From NCBI GenBank assembly GCA_900555045.1, contig USJW01000062.1, positions 1-27,928 of the forward strand: a stretch of DNA of 27,928 nucleotides. Direction: 5' to 3'. The number at the start of each line of letters is the position of its first letter. Position 1 is the stretch's first letter. The notes beneath the pieces were generated by a model that had not been told where the DNA came from, did not search any database, and saw only the letters and a list, made by a program, of their open reading frames with translations. This stretch comes from an uncultured Clostridium sp. GTDB taxonomy: Bacteria; Bacillota; Clostridia; Lachnospirales; Lachnospiraceae. Made by a program: the position numbers and the translations under genes. Below, piece by piece: positions 1-8,078 of the stretch.

Positions 1-14
1 GCATATTATTGCTG

Positions 15-122
15 TATAATGAAAGTTAATACATTTATCCGGCGGTTTGAACGAAAGTACAAAAGGTCATTTTTAAATATGGATTTTTGTACGATTGCAA
101 ATATTGTATATTCGATTAAAAT
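15..122 (+). promoter_or_regulatory. AT-rich leader with candidate promoters for the importer operon
   Basis: The first 271 bases are markedly AT-rich compared with the genes and hold no gene. Two weak promoter candidates are visible: a TATAAT at 15-20, whose -35 would lie outside the window, and TTGCAA at 95-100 with TAAAAT at 117-122 (16 bp apart). The stretch 101-116 contains ATTGTATATTCGAT, which resembles the GntR-site candidate at 21821. A small CCTG-AAAA-CAGG hairpin lies at about 151-162. No known riboswitch fold was recognised. Which promoter is used cannot be decided by eye. Confidence 0.35.
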
Positions 123-271
123 TAAAAATTAGTACAGATATACAAAAAAACCTGAAAACAGGGCGGGGAAAACAGACAAAAGTCCATTGTATCCCCGGGA
201 AATGCCGGAAACACAAGGGGGTACCAATCCCTTATAAAATTTAATTTTTCAAAGGAGGAAGGAAACAGATT

Positions 272-1450
272 ATGCAAAAAAAATTTAAGAGACTGGCAGC
301 GATGGCAATGGCGGCAATGATGGCCCTATCGGTGAGCGCGTGTGGGGGGAGCAAGAAGGATGAGAACAAGATTATCTTAGGTTACATCGGACCGCTGACC
401 GGCGAGTCCGCGCTGTGGGGCGAGGTGGAGTCCAACACCTTAAAGATGCTGGTGGAGGAGACCAACGCCAACGGCGGAATCATCGGCAAGCAGATTGAGC
501 TAAAAATCTACGACAACCGCGGGGACGCCGTGGAGACCACCAACGCGGCCCGCAAGGCCCTTCAGAACGACGGCGTTGTGGCCTTCATCGGACCGGATTC
601 CTCCTCCGGCGCAATCGCGCTGGACGAGGTGTGCGAGGAGTACAAGGTTCCCCACATCACCACCACCGGCACCAACTACAAGGTGACCCAGCGCGAGGAG
701 GACGGCTCCGTTCGCCCCTACGCGTTCAGAATCTGCCTGTCCGACCCGCAGCTGGGCGACATCATGGGCGGCTACGCCAAGGACAAGCTGGGATTTGAGA
801 AGGTGGCGATCCTGTATGAGATCAGCAGCGAGTACTCCCTGGGAATCACCCAGAACTTCACCGAGTCCTTCGAGTCCAAGGGCGGCAAGGTGACGATCAA
901 GGAGGCCTACAAGACCGGCGACGTGGACTTCAGAGCGCAGCTCTCAAAGATCAAGGAGCTGGGGGATTTCGACGCACTGATGATCCCGGCCAACTACAAG
1001 GAGGTGGGCCTGATCGCAAAGCAGGCCAGAGCGCTGGGAATCGATGTTCCGTTTTTGGGCGTGGACGCGTGGATGATGCAGGACCTGTTTGAGATCGCAA
1101 AGGACGAGGTTCAGGAGGCTGTGTTCCCCTGCGCCATGGACGTAAACGACGAGAGCCTGCAGGAGTTCAAGAACGCCTTCCAGGAGAAGTGGAACATGGA
1201 CCCGGACAAGGGCGGAACCGACGCGTACCTGGCTTACGACTGCTTTGAGCTGATCAAGTACGCCATCGAGACCGCAGGCGAGGCAACCCCGGAGAAGATC
1301 CGCGACGCCATGGAGAACGCCAAGGACGTGCCCTGCCTGACCAGCGTGATCTCCATCGATCCCACAACACATAACCCGGTCCGCACCGCCTCGATCTTCC
1401 AGATTCAGGGAACGGACTTTGTAAAACTCGACGAGTACCGCATGGACTAG
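272..1450 (+). CDS. ABC transporter substrate-binding lipoprotein, LivK/HAAT family
   Basis: Extracytoplasmic solute receptor of a HAAT-type ABC importer. The first 23 residues form a lipoprotein signal peptide (positively charged start, Ala/Met-rich core) ending in a VSAC lipobox. Cys24 would be lipidated, and the GGSKKDEN stretch after it is a typical surface tether. The rest is a type I periplasmic-binding fold: it opens with ILGYIGPLTG and contains GGIIGKQIEL, the usual N-terminal features of LivK-like receptors. At 392 residues it has normal length. The start is fixed by GGAGGAAGG about 10 bases before the ATG. It heads the operon with both permeases and both ATPases downstream. HAAT receptors bind branched-chain amino acids, but also amides, urea and other small molecules. 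The downstream hydrolases make a non-leucine ligand likely (inference). Confidence 0.95.
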   Translation: MQKKFKRLAAMAMAAMMALSVSACGGSKKDENKIILGYIGPLTGESALWGEVESNTLKMLVEETNANGGIIGKQIELKIYDNRGDAVETTNAARKALQNDGVVAFIGPDSSSGAIALDEVCEEYKVPHITTTGTNYKVTQREEDGSVRPYAFRICLSDPQLGDIMGGYAKDKLGFEKVAILYEISSEYSLGITQNFTESFESKGGKVTIKEAYKTGDVDFRAQLSKIKELGDFDALMIPANYKEVGLIAKQARALGIDVPFLGVDAWMMQDLFEIAKDEVQEAVFPCAMDVNDESLQEFKNAFQEKWNMDPDKGGTDAYLAYDCFELIKYAIETAGEATPEKIRDAMENAKDVPCLTSVISIDPTTHNPVRTASIFQIQGTDFVKLDEYRMD

Positions 1451-1466
1451 GAGGGAGGGAACATTT

Positions 1467-2342
1467 TTGTTCTTTCAACAGTTAATTAACGGATTGTCGA
1501 TCGGCAGCATTTACGCGCTGATGGCGGTGGGCTACTCACTGATCTACAGTCTACTCAATTTTACCAACTTTGCCCACAGCATCACGGTCACGATCGGTGC
1601 GTTCTGCGCATTCTTCTTCCTGTCCAACCTGGTGCAGAACCTCTATTTGGGAATTATCATCGCCGTGCTGGCGGCCGGCGGCCTGGCCATGCTCATTGAG
1701 ATACTGGGGTACCGCCCGCTGTTAAAGAAAAAGGCGCGCCGCATCTACCTCCTGATCACTGGCCTGGGAATCTCCACCATGTGCGAGAACCTGATCATCA
1801 TCAGCTTCAGCAGCCGGTTCAGAGTTTATCCGGTCAACTTTTCCAACGAGTCCATCAACCTGTTCGGCGCCAGCGTCGGGCAGGTGGACCTGATCATCTT
1901 TGTGGTGAGCATCACGGCGCTGGTGCTGGTGGAGCTGTTTATCCGCAAGTCCCGGGCCGGGCTGGCCATCCGGGGCGCCTCCTTCGACCTCGACGCCACG
2001 TCCCTCATGGGCGTGAACGTGCAGAAGCTGATTCTTCTGGTGTTCCTAATCGCCGGATCCCTGGCGGGGCTGGCCGGAGCGCTTCTGGGCGCCAAGTACA
2101 CGGCGTTCCCCACCCTGGGAACCGCCATGACCAACAAGGCGTTTATCAGCTCCGTGTTCGGCGGCCTGGGAAGCATCCCCGGCGCGGTGCTGGGGGCGAT
2201 CATACTGGACATCGGTGAGACGCTGATCTCCAGCTATATTTCCTCGTCCATGCGAGATATCTTTGCATACGCGCTGCTCGTGATCGTACTGTTCGTCCGC
2301 CCGTCCGGGCTGATGGGCAAGGCCACGGAAGACAAGGCATAA
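1467..2342 (+). CDS. livH: HAAT ABC transporter permease, LivH type
   Basis: Inner-membrane permease that forms half of the translocation channel with the LivM-like protein. The protein is hydrophobic throughout with about eight membrane segments. It begins FFQQLINGLSIGSIYALMAV, a hallmark LivH opening, and ends FVRPSGLMG, also characteristic of the family. The 291-residue length is typical. The start codon is TTG at 1467, placed behind a GGAGGGAGGG ribosome site, and no in-frame ATG lies closer. Only 16 bases separate it from the receptor gene, so co-transcription is expected. The symbol describes family type and does not imply leucine specificity. Confidence 0.95.
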   Translation: MFFQQLINGLSIGSIYALMAVGYSLIYSLLNFTNFAHSITVTIGAFCAFFFLSNLVQNLYLGIIIAVLAAGGLAMLIEILGYRPLLKKKARRIYLLITGLGISTMCENLIIISFSSRFRVYPVNFSNESINLFGASVGQVDLIIFVVSITALVLVELFIRKSRAGLAIRGASFDLDATSLMGVNVQKLILLVFLIAGSLAGLAGALLGAKYTAFPTLGTAMTNKAFISSVFGGLGSIPGAVLGAIILDIGETLISSYISSSMRDIFAYALLVIVLFVRPSGLMGKATEDKA

Positions 2343-2355
2343 GGGAGGTGTGGAA

Positions 2356-3231
2356 ATGAATTATTGGATGGGTGTTGCGACACTGACCGGTATCTACATG
2401 ATAGCAATTCTTGGCGTTTCCATACTGACCGGATTTACAGGACTGTTTTCCATGGGGCACGCGGGGTTTATGGCCATCGGCGCCTACACCTCGGCGCTGA
2501 TCACAAAGACCTTCCACGTCCCGATCCTGGTGGGCGTGTTCTGCGGCATGTTTACGGCCCTGGCCATCGGGCTCATCATCGGCTACCCCACGCTCAAGCT
2601 GAAGGGCGACTACTTCGTCATCGCCACCCTGGGAATCGGCGAGGTGACGAAACTGATCATCGAGAACCTTCCGGACCTCACCGGCGGTGCCAGAGGCCTG
2701 ACGGACGTGCCCAAGGGGGCCACATTTCCGGTTGTGCTCTGCTTCCTGGTGGTGATCGTCTGGGGACTGCGCAATTTCCTCCGCTCCAAGCACGGGCGCA
2801 ACTGCATCGCGGTGCGGGAGGAGGAGCTTGCCACCGCGTCAATCGGCGCGAACGTGGCAAATTACAAGATGCTGGCGATGGGAATCAGCTGTGCGCTCTG
2901 CGGGATCTCCGGGGCGCTGCTGGCCCACTACATGCACTATTTAAATCCCACCATGTTCAACATGGTGAAGTCCGACGAGCTGGTGATGACTGTAATCCTG
3001 GGCGGCTGCGGTAGCCTGACCGGAACCATCATCGCCTCCATGATCCTGGTGCCCCTGCCGGAAATTCTGCGCTTCGGTTCCGTTCAGGAGTGGCGCATGG
3101 TGTTCTACGGCCTGCTTGTGGTCCTGGTGATCATCTTTAAGCCCTCGGGCCTCATGGGGACCAAGGAATTCAGCGTGCAGGGACTTAAAAACCTTGCGGG
3201 CAGCGCGAAAAAGAGATGGAAGGAGCGATAA
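2356..3231 (+). CDS. livM: HAAT ABC transporter permease, LivM type
   Basis: Second channel-forming permease of the importer. About 291 residues, hydrophobic, with the family signatures GFTGLFSMGHAGFMAIGAY near the N terminus, LKLKGDYFVIATLGIGE in the middle and FKPSGLMG at the end. A GTG at 2350 lies in frame, but it overlaps the GGGAGG ribosome site at 2343-2348. The ATG at 2356 has proper spacing and is preferred. The gene follows livH by 13 bases and is followed within 3 bases by the first ATPase gene. Confidence 0.94.
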   Translation: MNYWMGVATLTGIYMIAILGVSILTGFTGLFSMGHAGFMAIGAYTSALITKTFHVPILVGVFCGMFTALAIGLIIGYPTLKLKGDYFVIATLGIGEVTKLIIENLPDLTGGARGLTDVPKGATFPVVLCFLVVIVWGLRNFLRSKHGRNCIAVREEELATASIGANVANYKMLAMGISCALCGISGALLAHYMHYLNPTMFNMVKSDELVMTVILGGCGSLTGTIIASMILVPLPEILRFGSVQEWRMVFYGLLVVLVIIFKPSGLMGTKEFSVQGLKNLAGSAKKRWKER

Positions 3232-3234
3232 CGC

Positions 3235-4011
3235 ATGGCGCAGCAGAAGTTTATTTTGCAGCTACAGAACGTCGTGAAGCGCTTTGGCGGTATCACGGCC
3301 TCCAACAATATAACGATCAATGTGCCTGAGGGCAGCATCTACGGGATCATCGGCCCCAACGGGGCGGGCAAGACCACGCTGTTCAACATGATCACGGGCG
3401 TATACGACAGCACGGAGGGCACGGTGCTGTTTGAGGGGGAGAAGATCAACGGGCTTCCCACCCACGAGATTGCGGCCAGAGGCATCGCCCGGACCTTCCA
3501 GAACATCCGCCTGTTTGGCGACCTGACGGTCTACGACAATCTGCTGACCGCGTGCCAGAAAAATATCACCTACAGCCTCCTCGACGGGATTCTGCGCACG
3601 GAGAAGTGCCGGGCCCAGGAGCGGGAGAGCCGGGCGTTCTGCGACCAGCTGCTCGCGGAGGTTGGGCTGTCAGACCAGAGGGATCAGAAGGCCAACAATC
3701 TGCCCTACGGAATGCAGCGCCGCCTGGAGATTGCCCGGGCGCTTGCGACCTGCCCCAAGGTGATTCTTCTCGACGAGCCTGCGGCGGGCATGAACGAGGA
3801 GGAGAGCGCCAAGCTGTCTGAATTTATCCGGGAGATCCGGGACAAGAAGGATGTGACCGTGGTGATCATCGACCACCACATGGATGTGATTATGGCGATC
3901 TGCGACCAGATTTCCGTGCTCAACTTCGGTACCCTCTTAGCGGAGGGGAGACCGGAGGAGATACAGAATAATCCGGACGTGATCTCCGCGTATTTGGGGG
4001 TGGATGAATAA
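3235..4011 (+). CDS. livG: HAAT ABC transporter ATP-binding protein, LivG type
   Basis: Cytoplasmic ATPase subunit. It has a Walker A GPNGAGKTT at residues 40-48, the Q-loop region GIARTFQNIRLF, the LivG-type signature LPYGMQRRLEIARAL, and Walker B VILLDEPAAGM followed by the switch histidine in IIDHHMDVI. At 258 residues it matches the family, and the C-terminal extension (GRPEEIQNNPDVISAYLG) is that of LivG rather than LivF. The stop codon overlaps the start of the next gene by one base, suggesting translational coupling. It is expected to form a heterodimer with the LivF-type subunit. Confidence 0.96.
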   Translation: MAQQKFILQLQNVVKRFGGITASNNITINVPEGSIYGIIGPNGAGKTTLFNMITGVYDSTEGTVLFEGEKINGLPTHEIAARGIARTFQNIRLFGDLTVYDNLLTACQKNITYSLLDGILRTEKCRAQERESRAFCDQLLAEVGLSDQRDQKANNLPYGMQRRLEIARALATCPKVILLDEPAAGMNEEESAKLSEFIREIRDKKDVTVVIIDHHMDVIMAICDQISVLNFGTLLAEGRPEEIQNNPDVISAYLGVDE

Positions 4012-4712
4012 TGCTCAGAGTGGAGAATCTCAGTTTTTCATACGGCAAAATCCAGGCAATCCGCAACGTCAGCTTTGAGCTCCAAAAGGGCGAGATCATG
4101 GCGATTGTGGGGGCCAACGGGGCCGGAAAATCTTCCCTCATGAAGTGCATCGCAGGGCTTTTAAAGCCCCAGTGGGGGGAGGTTTACTTAAACGATAAGA
4201 AAATGGAGTCTGCGGCGTACCGGGTGGTGGAGTCGGGGGTGTCTCTGGTTCCGGAGGGGCGCTGGATTTTTCCGAACCTGACGGTGGAGGAGAACCTGCT
4301 CCTCGGTGGCTACACCAGCAGAAACCGGGCGGCCGGGGTCGAGCGCTCCTTTGCCATGTTCCCGCGCCTTGAGGAGCGCAGAAGGCAGCGGGCGGGCACC
4401 ATGTCCGGCGGCGAGCAGCAGATGCTAGCCATCGCCCGGGGGTTGATGTCAAACCCCAAGGTGCTGCTTCTTGACGAGCCGTCCCTGGGGCTGGCGCCGC
4501 TCATTGTGAACGACATCATGTCCATCATCAAACAGATCAACAATGAAGGGATTTCCGTGCTTCTGGTGGAGCAGAACGCTCGCAAGGCATTGTCCATCGC
4601 CCACCACGCCTGCGTGCTGGAGCAGGGGCAGATTGTGAAGACGGGAACCGGCGCAGAGCTGGCAGCGGACGAGTCCATCGTGGCGGCCTACCTGGGCAAG
4701 ACGAAAAAATAA
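4011..4712 (+). CDS. livF: HAAT ABC transporter ATP-binding protein, LivF type
   Basis: Second ATPase subunit, 233 residues. Walker A is GANGAGKSS at about residues 34-42, the signature motif is MSGGEQQMLAIARGL, and Walker B is VLLLDEPSLGLAP. The VPEGRWIFPNLTVEENLLLG stretch is a classic LivF sequence. It starts at the ATG that overlaps the livG stop. The next gene begins 20 bases downstream behind its own ribosome site, so the catabolic enzymes are probably carried on the same transcript as the importer. Confidence 0.96.
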   Translation: MLRVENLSFSYGKIQAIRNVSFELQKGEIMAIVGANGAGKSSLMKCIAGLLKPQWGEVYLNDKKMESAAYRVVESGVSLVPEGRWIFPNLTVEENLLLGGYTSRNRAAGVERSFAMFPRLEERRRQRAGTMSGGEQQMLAIARGLMSNPKVLLLDEPSLGLAPLIVNDIMSIIKQINNEGISVLLVEQNARKALSIAHHACVLEQGQIVKTGTGAELAADESIVAAYLGKTKK

Positions 4713-4732
4713 AGGGAAGAGAGGGATTTCGC

Positions 4733-5509
4733 GTGAGAGAGAGCGTACAGAGGGCCATGTTCGACTATTTCGGCCTGGAGGGCCAGACGGCCATCGTGAC
4801 CGGATCCGGCAACGGGATCGGGCGGGCCACCGCCATCATGCTGGCGGATTTGGGGGCGAACGTGATGGTCTGTGATATCGAGGGGGACAGCGCTAAAAAG
4901 GTGGCGGAGGAGATTGCAGAGCGCGGCGGCGCAGCGGTCTGTAACCGGTGCGACGTGACGAAGCTTGAGGAGATAAAAGAGACCATAAAAAAGACGGTGG
5001 ACGCCTTCGGAAATGTGGATATTCTGGTCAACAACGCGGCCGGGTTCGGCGGCGGCAAGACCTTTGATGTGATGACCTACGAGGAGTGGGACCGGCTGAT
5101 TAGGATCAACCTGACCGGCGCCTACATGTTCACCAATGAGGTTCTGCCCTACATGGTGAAGAAGCAGCACGGAAAGATCTGCATGGTCAGCTCCGGAGCG
5201 GCGCTGGGGTATGACTTCTCGGATCCCCACTACGCGGCCTCCAAGGCGGGCATGATCGGCCTGGCGAAGGAATTGTCCCAGGAGCTGGCAAAGCACCGGA
5301 TCAACGTCAACGTGCTGGGCACCGGACTTACGGACACCCGCATGGCGCACCTTCCGGGGCGTTCCTGGGAGGATGAGACCAAGGGGCTTCCCTGGTACCG
5401 GGTGGGCACGCCCAAGGATCAGGCGTCCGCCATTGTATTCCTGGTGTCCGAGGCCGCGGAGTATATCACCGGACAGGTGCTCTGCCCCAACGGCGGCGCC
5501 TGGATGTGA
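4733..5509 (+). CDS. short-chain dehydrogenase/reductase (SDR), first of a pair
   Basis: NAD(P)-dependent oxidoreductase of the classical SDR family, 258 residues, cytoplasmic. The cofactor-binding motif TGSGNGIG lies at residues 23-30, the structural NNAAG at about 100-104, and the catalytic set is Asn126, Ser154, Tyr167 and Lys171 (YAASK). The end TGQVLCPNGGAWM fits the FabG-like subgroup. An Asp (CDIEG) after the second strand points to NAD rather than NADP preference (inference). Translation probably starts at the GTG at 4733, behind an AAGAGAGGG site; an internal ATG at 4757 has poorer spacing. The substrate is unknown. Context suggests oxidation of an alcohol intermediate derived from the imported compound. 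Confidence 0.93.
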   Translation: MRESVQRAMFDYFGLEGQTAIVTGSGNGIGRATAIMLADLGANVMVCDIEGDSAKKVAEEIAERGGAAVCNRCDVTKLEEIKETIKKTVDAFGNVDILVNNAAGFGGGKTFDVMTYEEWDRLIRINLTGAYMFTNEVLPYMVKKQHGKICMVSSGAALGYDFSDPHYAASKAGMIGLAKELSQELAKHRINVNVLGTGLTDTRMAHLPGRSWEDETKGLPWYRVGTPKDQASAIVFLVSEAAEYITGQVLCPNGGAWM

Positions 5510-5537
5510 GGTTTTGTTGAGAAAGGAAGCGTGAGTT

Positions 5538-6305
5538 ATGGAGTACGATTATTTAAAGATTGCCGGAAAGCCCGCCATCGTGACCGGGGGAGGCCGTGGG
5601 ATCGGCCGGGCCACGGCGCTGGCGCTGGGGCGGTTTGGGGCGAAGGTGATGATCTGCGACGTCCACGACGACTGGGGGGAGAGCGCGGTGAAGGAGATCC
5701 GCGATCACGGCGGAGTGGCAGAGTACCGCCACTGCGACGTGGCGGACTCGGAGCAGGTGAAGGCCCTGGTTGCGGCCACGGTGGAGGTCTTCGGAGATGT
5801 GGACATCCTGGTGAACAACGCGGGCATCGGGAGCGTTTCCCTGCCCTTTGAGGAGATCACGGACGAGGACTGGGACCGGATGCTGCGGGTGGATTTAACC
5901 GCGCCGTTCTATCTGTGCCGTGAGGTGATTCCCTACATGAAGGCCAGACAGCACGGGAAGATCATCAACATCAGCTCCGGCTCCGGGATCATCGGCTGTG
6001 AGTTCTGCTCCCACTACGCGTCGGCCAAGGCGGGGCTCATCGGGTTCACCCAGTCCATCGCCAAGGAGCTGGGTGGGGACCACATTAACGCCAACGCCAT
6101 CGCGGTCCCCACCACTCAGACGCCCATGCTGAAGGAGACGGACTTCGATATATTCGTGGAGGACGAGCTGCGGGACATCCCCTGGGGGAGAATCGGGACG
6201 CCGGAGGACATCGCGGATATGGTTCTATATCTGGCCTCGGACGCCTCCGAGTACGTGACCGGGCAGGTGCTGGCGCCCAACGGCGGGCGCAGGACGCCGG
6301 TGTAG
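5538..6305 (+). CDS. short-chain dehydrogenase/reductase (SDR), second of a pair
   Basis: A second classical SDR, 255 residues, recognisably related to the one just upstream in length, motif spacing and C-terminal sequence (VTGQVLAPNGG). Features are TGGGRGIG at 16-23, CDVHDD suggesting NAD preference, NNAG at 93-96, Ser147, and Tyr160 with Lys164 (YASAK). The position usually held by the catalytic-tetrad Asn reads RVDLT, so an Asp (residue 119) replaces it. The ATG at 5538 follows AAAGGAAGCG, a modest ribosome site. The last codons lie in a 32-bp imperfect duplication that continues past the stop. The pair probably carries out successive or stereo-complementary oxidations (inference). Confidence 0.93.
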   Translation: MEYDYLKIAGKPAIVTGGGRGIGRATALALGRFGAKVMICDVHDDWGESAVKEIRDHGGVAEYRHCDVADSEQVKALVAATVEVFGDVDILVNNAGIGSVSLPFEEITDEDWDRMLRVDLTAPFYLCREVIPYMKARQHGKIINISSGSGIIGCEFCSHYASAKAGLIGFTQSIAKELGGDHINANAIAVPTTQTPMLKETDFDIFVEDELRDIPWGRIGTPEDIADMVLYLASDASEYVTGQVLAPNGGRRTPV

Positions 6306-6363
6306 GAGGGAAGGCCGGCGTTTCACGGCCGGTGTAGGAGGAAGGACCGGCGCTTGGCGGCCG
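6300..6363 (+). repeat. 32-bp imperfect tandem duplication with hairpins
   Basis: Two adjacent 32-base units (6300-6331 and 6332-6363) share GTGTAGGAGG-AAGG-CCGGCG and end in CGGCCG. The first contains the stop codon of the second SDR. Each unit can fold into a small GC hairpin: GGCCG/CGGCC in unit 1 and CCGGC/GCCGG in unit 2. They lie in the only sizeable spacer between operon genes and could modulate the mRNA or simply be a duplication. There is no T-run, so they are not classical terminators. Confidence 0.6.
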
Positions 6364-6400
6364 GCGACAGTAAAAATATGATTGCAAAAGGAGCAAATAT

Positions 6401-7255
6401 ATGAGATGGCCTAACGGAGCGAAGAGTGCATTTGCTTTAGGGTTTGACATGGACGGCGACACCATCTGGCGCAACAAGACCCGGTGTCTGCCAAACGGGG
6501 ACAGCTACATCAAAGGGCCCTCCATCGGCCAGTACGGCACGAAAAAGGGTGCCCTCAGGGTGCTTGAGATCCTGGAGGAGTTCTCCTTAAAGTCCACCTG
6601 GTTTATTCCGGCCAACATTGTGATGGAGCACCCGGATGTGGTGGAGAAGATTCTGAACCTGGGGCATGAGATCGGACATCACGGTCTGGACCACACCGGG
6701 GAGTATGGGGCGACCTTCGAGGAGCAACGGGAGCGCATCGAGCGCTGCCAGGAGATTTTCTTAAAATATACCGGGCGCAGGGCGGTGGGCTTTCGGCCCA
6801 CGGGCGCGTTGCTTCCGGAGACGGAGCGGTGGATCTACTCGGAGGGCGGTTTTGTGTACTCCAGCGCTGGGATCAGCGGAGAGGCATGCAGTTGGTACGA
6901 GGTGGAGGGGGAGCCCACCCATGCGGTGAACATCCCATGCCGGGATGAGCAGATGGACGACTATGTACAGACAGTGTTCCACTCCTACCCCGCCGTGCTG
7001 GTGGGGATGCCCCGCATCGCCCCCTACGAGAACGCGTACTCCAACTGGATCCGCGAGGTGGAGGGCATGGTGCGCATGGGCAATTCCGGCTCCACGGCGT
7101 TCCACCCGCAGATTGCTGGGACTCCGGGGCGGGCGGTGATATTTCGCAGCTTCTGCGAGTATCTGGCCTCCAACCGGGAGGTGTGGTGCGCGCCCTGCAT
7201 AGAGATCGCGAATTACTATAAAGCAGTGATGGAGGGGAATGACGATGCTCATTGA
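6401..7255 (+). CDS. polysaccharide-deacetylase-fold hydrolase (CE4, HpPgdA/cyclic-imide-hydrolase-like), first of a pair
   Basis: Metal-dependent hydrolase of the carbohydrate esterase 4 (NodB) fold, 284 residues. The metal and base motif is FDMDGD (Asp16, Asp18). The histidine pair is GHHGLDH (His94, His98), set in the characteristic STWFIPANIV...GHEIGHHG context. The opening region and the YGTKKGALRVLEIL stretch resemble the HpPgdA, cyclic imide hydrolase and PuuE-allantoinase branch, which acts on small ring amides or unusual amides, rather than secreted peptidoglycan deacetylases. There is no signal peptide or membrane anchor, so it should be cytoplasmic. The ATG at 6401 follows AAAGGAGC. 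It overlaps the next gene, a relative. The ring-opening role is inferred. Confidence 0.85.
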   Translation: MRWPNGAKSAFALGFDMDGDTIWRNKTRCLPNGDSYIKGPSIGQYGTKKGALRVLEILEEFSLKSTWFIPANIVMEHPDVVEKILNLGHEIGHHGLDHTGEYGATFEEQRERIERCQEIFLKYTGRRAVGFRPTGALLPETERWIYSEGGFVYSSAGISGEACSWYEVEGEPTHAVNIPCRDEQMDDYVQTVFHSYPAVLVGMPRIAPYENAYSNWIREVEGMVRMGNSGSTAFHPQIAGTPGRAVIFRSFCEYLASNREVWCAPCIEIANYYKAVMEGNDDAH

Positions 7256-8066
7256 GAAGACGGCATGGCCGCAGAATAAGACGTGCGCAGCCATGATCAG
7301 CGTGAACCTGGACGCCGAGTTTTTCGGAAAGATCTACTATCCGGACCTCAACGTGGACGAGGGCGACATTCTGCGCCTGGGGCGCACCAGCATCCGCTTT
7401 GGGCTGCCCAAGCTGCTTGAGGTGCTTGACCGGTATGAGGTCAAGGCCACCTTCTTTATACCGGGAGCCGTTGTGAAGCGCTACCCGGAGGCGGTTGCCT
7501 CCATCGTTTCGCGTGGGCATGAGATCGGCTGCCACGGAAACAACCACGAGATTCTGGCCCACATGACGGCCGGCGAGCAGCGGGAGGCGCTTATGGAGGC
7601 CAGGGAGCTTCTGACAGAGGCGGCCGGGAAGGCGCCCCTGGGCTTTCGGATGCCGGAGGGGGAGATCAGTGAGGAGACGCTCACGATCGCGAAGGAGCTG
7701 GGCTTCACCTACTCCAGCTCCCTGTCGGACGACGACGTGCCCTACGTGCGGGAAATTTCCGGGCTGTTGGAGCTGCCCATCCACTGGGAGCTGTTCGACC
7801 TGCCCTACTTTGTGTTCACCTTTGACCCGCCGATCCCTCCGGGACAGTCCCGCAGCGCGCGGATGGACGACGTGCTGAAAAACTGGCTCTATGAGCTTAA
7901 GGGCGCGCGGCGGTTCGGAACGCTGTTCAACCTGCAGCTGGATCCCCAGGCCATCGGGGAGCAGGGGCGGATTTTCATGTTGGAGGCGCTGCTTGAGGAG
8001 CTCAAGAAGGCGGATGATGTTTGGGTTGCGACCGGCGGGGAGATCGCCGCGCATTTTGGCAGATAA
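7245..8066 (+). CDS. polysaccharide-deacetylase-fold hydrolase (CE4, HpPgdA-like), second of a pair
   Basis: Second CE4-fold hydrolase, 273 residues from the preferred ATG at 7245. An ATG at 7239 is in frame but nearly abuts the GGAGGGG site at 7231-7237. The gene overlaps its upstream relative by 11 bases, implying coupled translation. The fold is shown by KATFFIPGAVV, GHEIGCHGNNHE with His97 and His101, and FRMPEG. The first Asp of the usual catalytic pair is Asn21 here (SVNLDAEF), with Asp23 retained. Either the base comes from elsewhere or this subunit is catalytically altered. No export signal is present. The two proteins could form a hetero-oligomer or act on successive amides (inference). 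Confidence 0.85.
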   Translation: MLIEKTAWPQNKTCAAMISVNLDAEFFGKIYYPDLNVDEGDILRLGRTSIRFGLPKLLEVLDRYEVKATFFIPGAVVKRYPEAVASIVSRGHEIGCHGNNHEILAHMTAGEQREALMEARELLTEAAGKAPLGFRMPEGEISEETLTIAKELGFTYSSSLSDDDVPYVREISGLLELPIHWELFDLPYFVFTFDPPIPPGQSRSARMDDVLKNWLYELKGARRFGTLFNLQLDPQAIGEQGRIFMLEALLEELKKADDVWVATGGEIAAHFGR

Positions 8067-8078
8067 AGGAGGTACATT

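Noticed and set aside
272..4712. Dedicated leucine importer
   Set aside because: The family name is Liv, but the five catabolic enzymes in the same operon argue for another ligand, so the receptor was left without a symbol.
6873..8054. Long antisense open frame (393 codons) across the CE4 pair
   Set aside because: It has no family resemblance or ribosome site, and its composition is that expected opposite GC-rich coding DNA. The plus-strand genes have clear motifs.
6401..8066. Cell-wall peptidoglycan or chitin deacetylases
   Set aside because: No signal peptide or membrane anchor, and the operon context is small-molecule transport; the HpPgdA/imide-hydrolase branch fits better.
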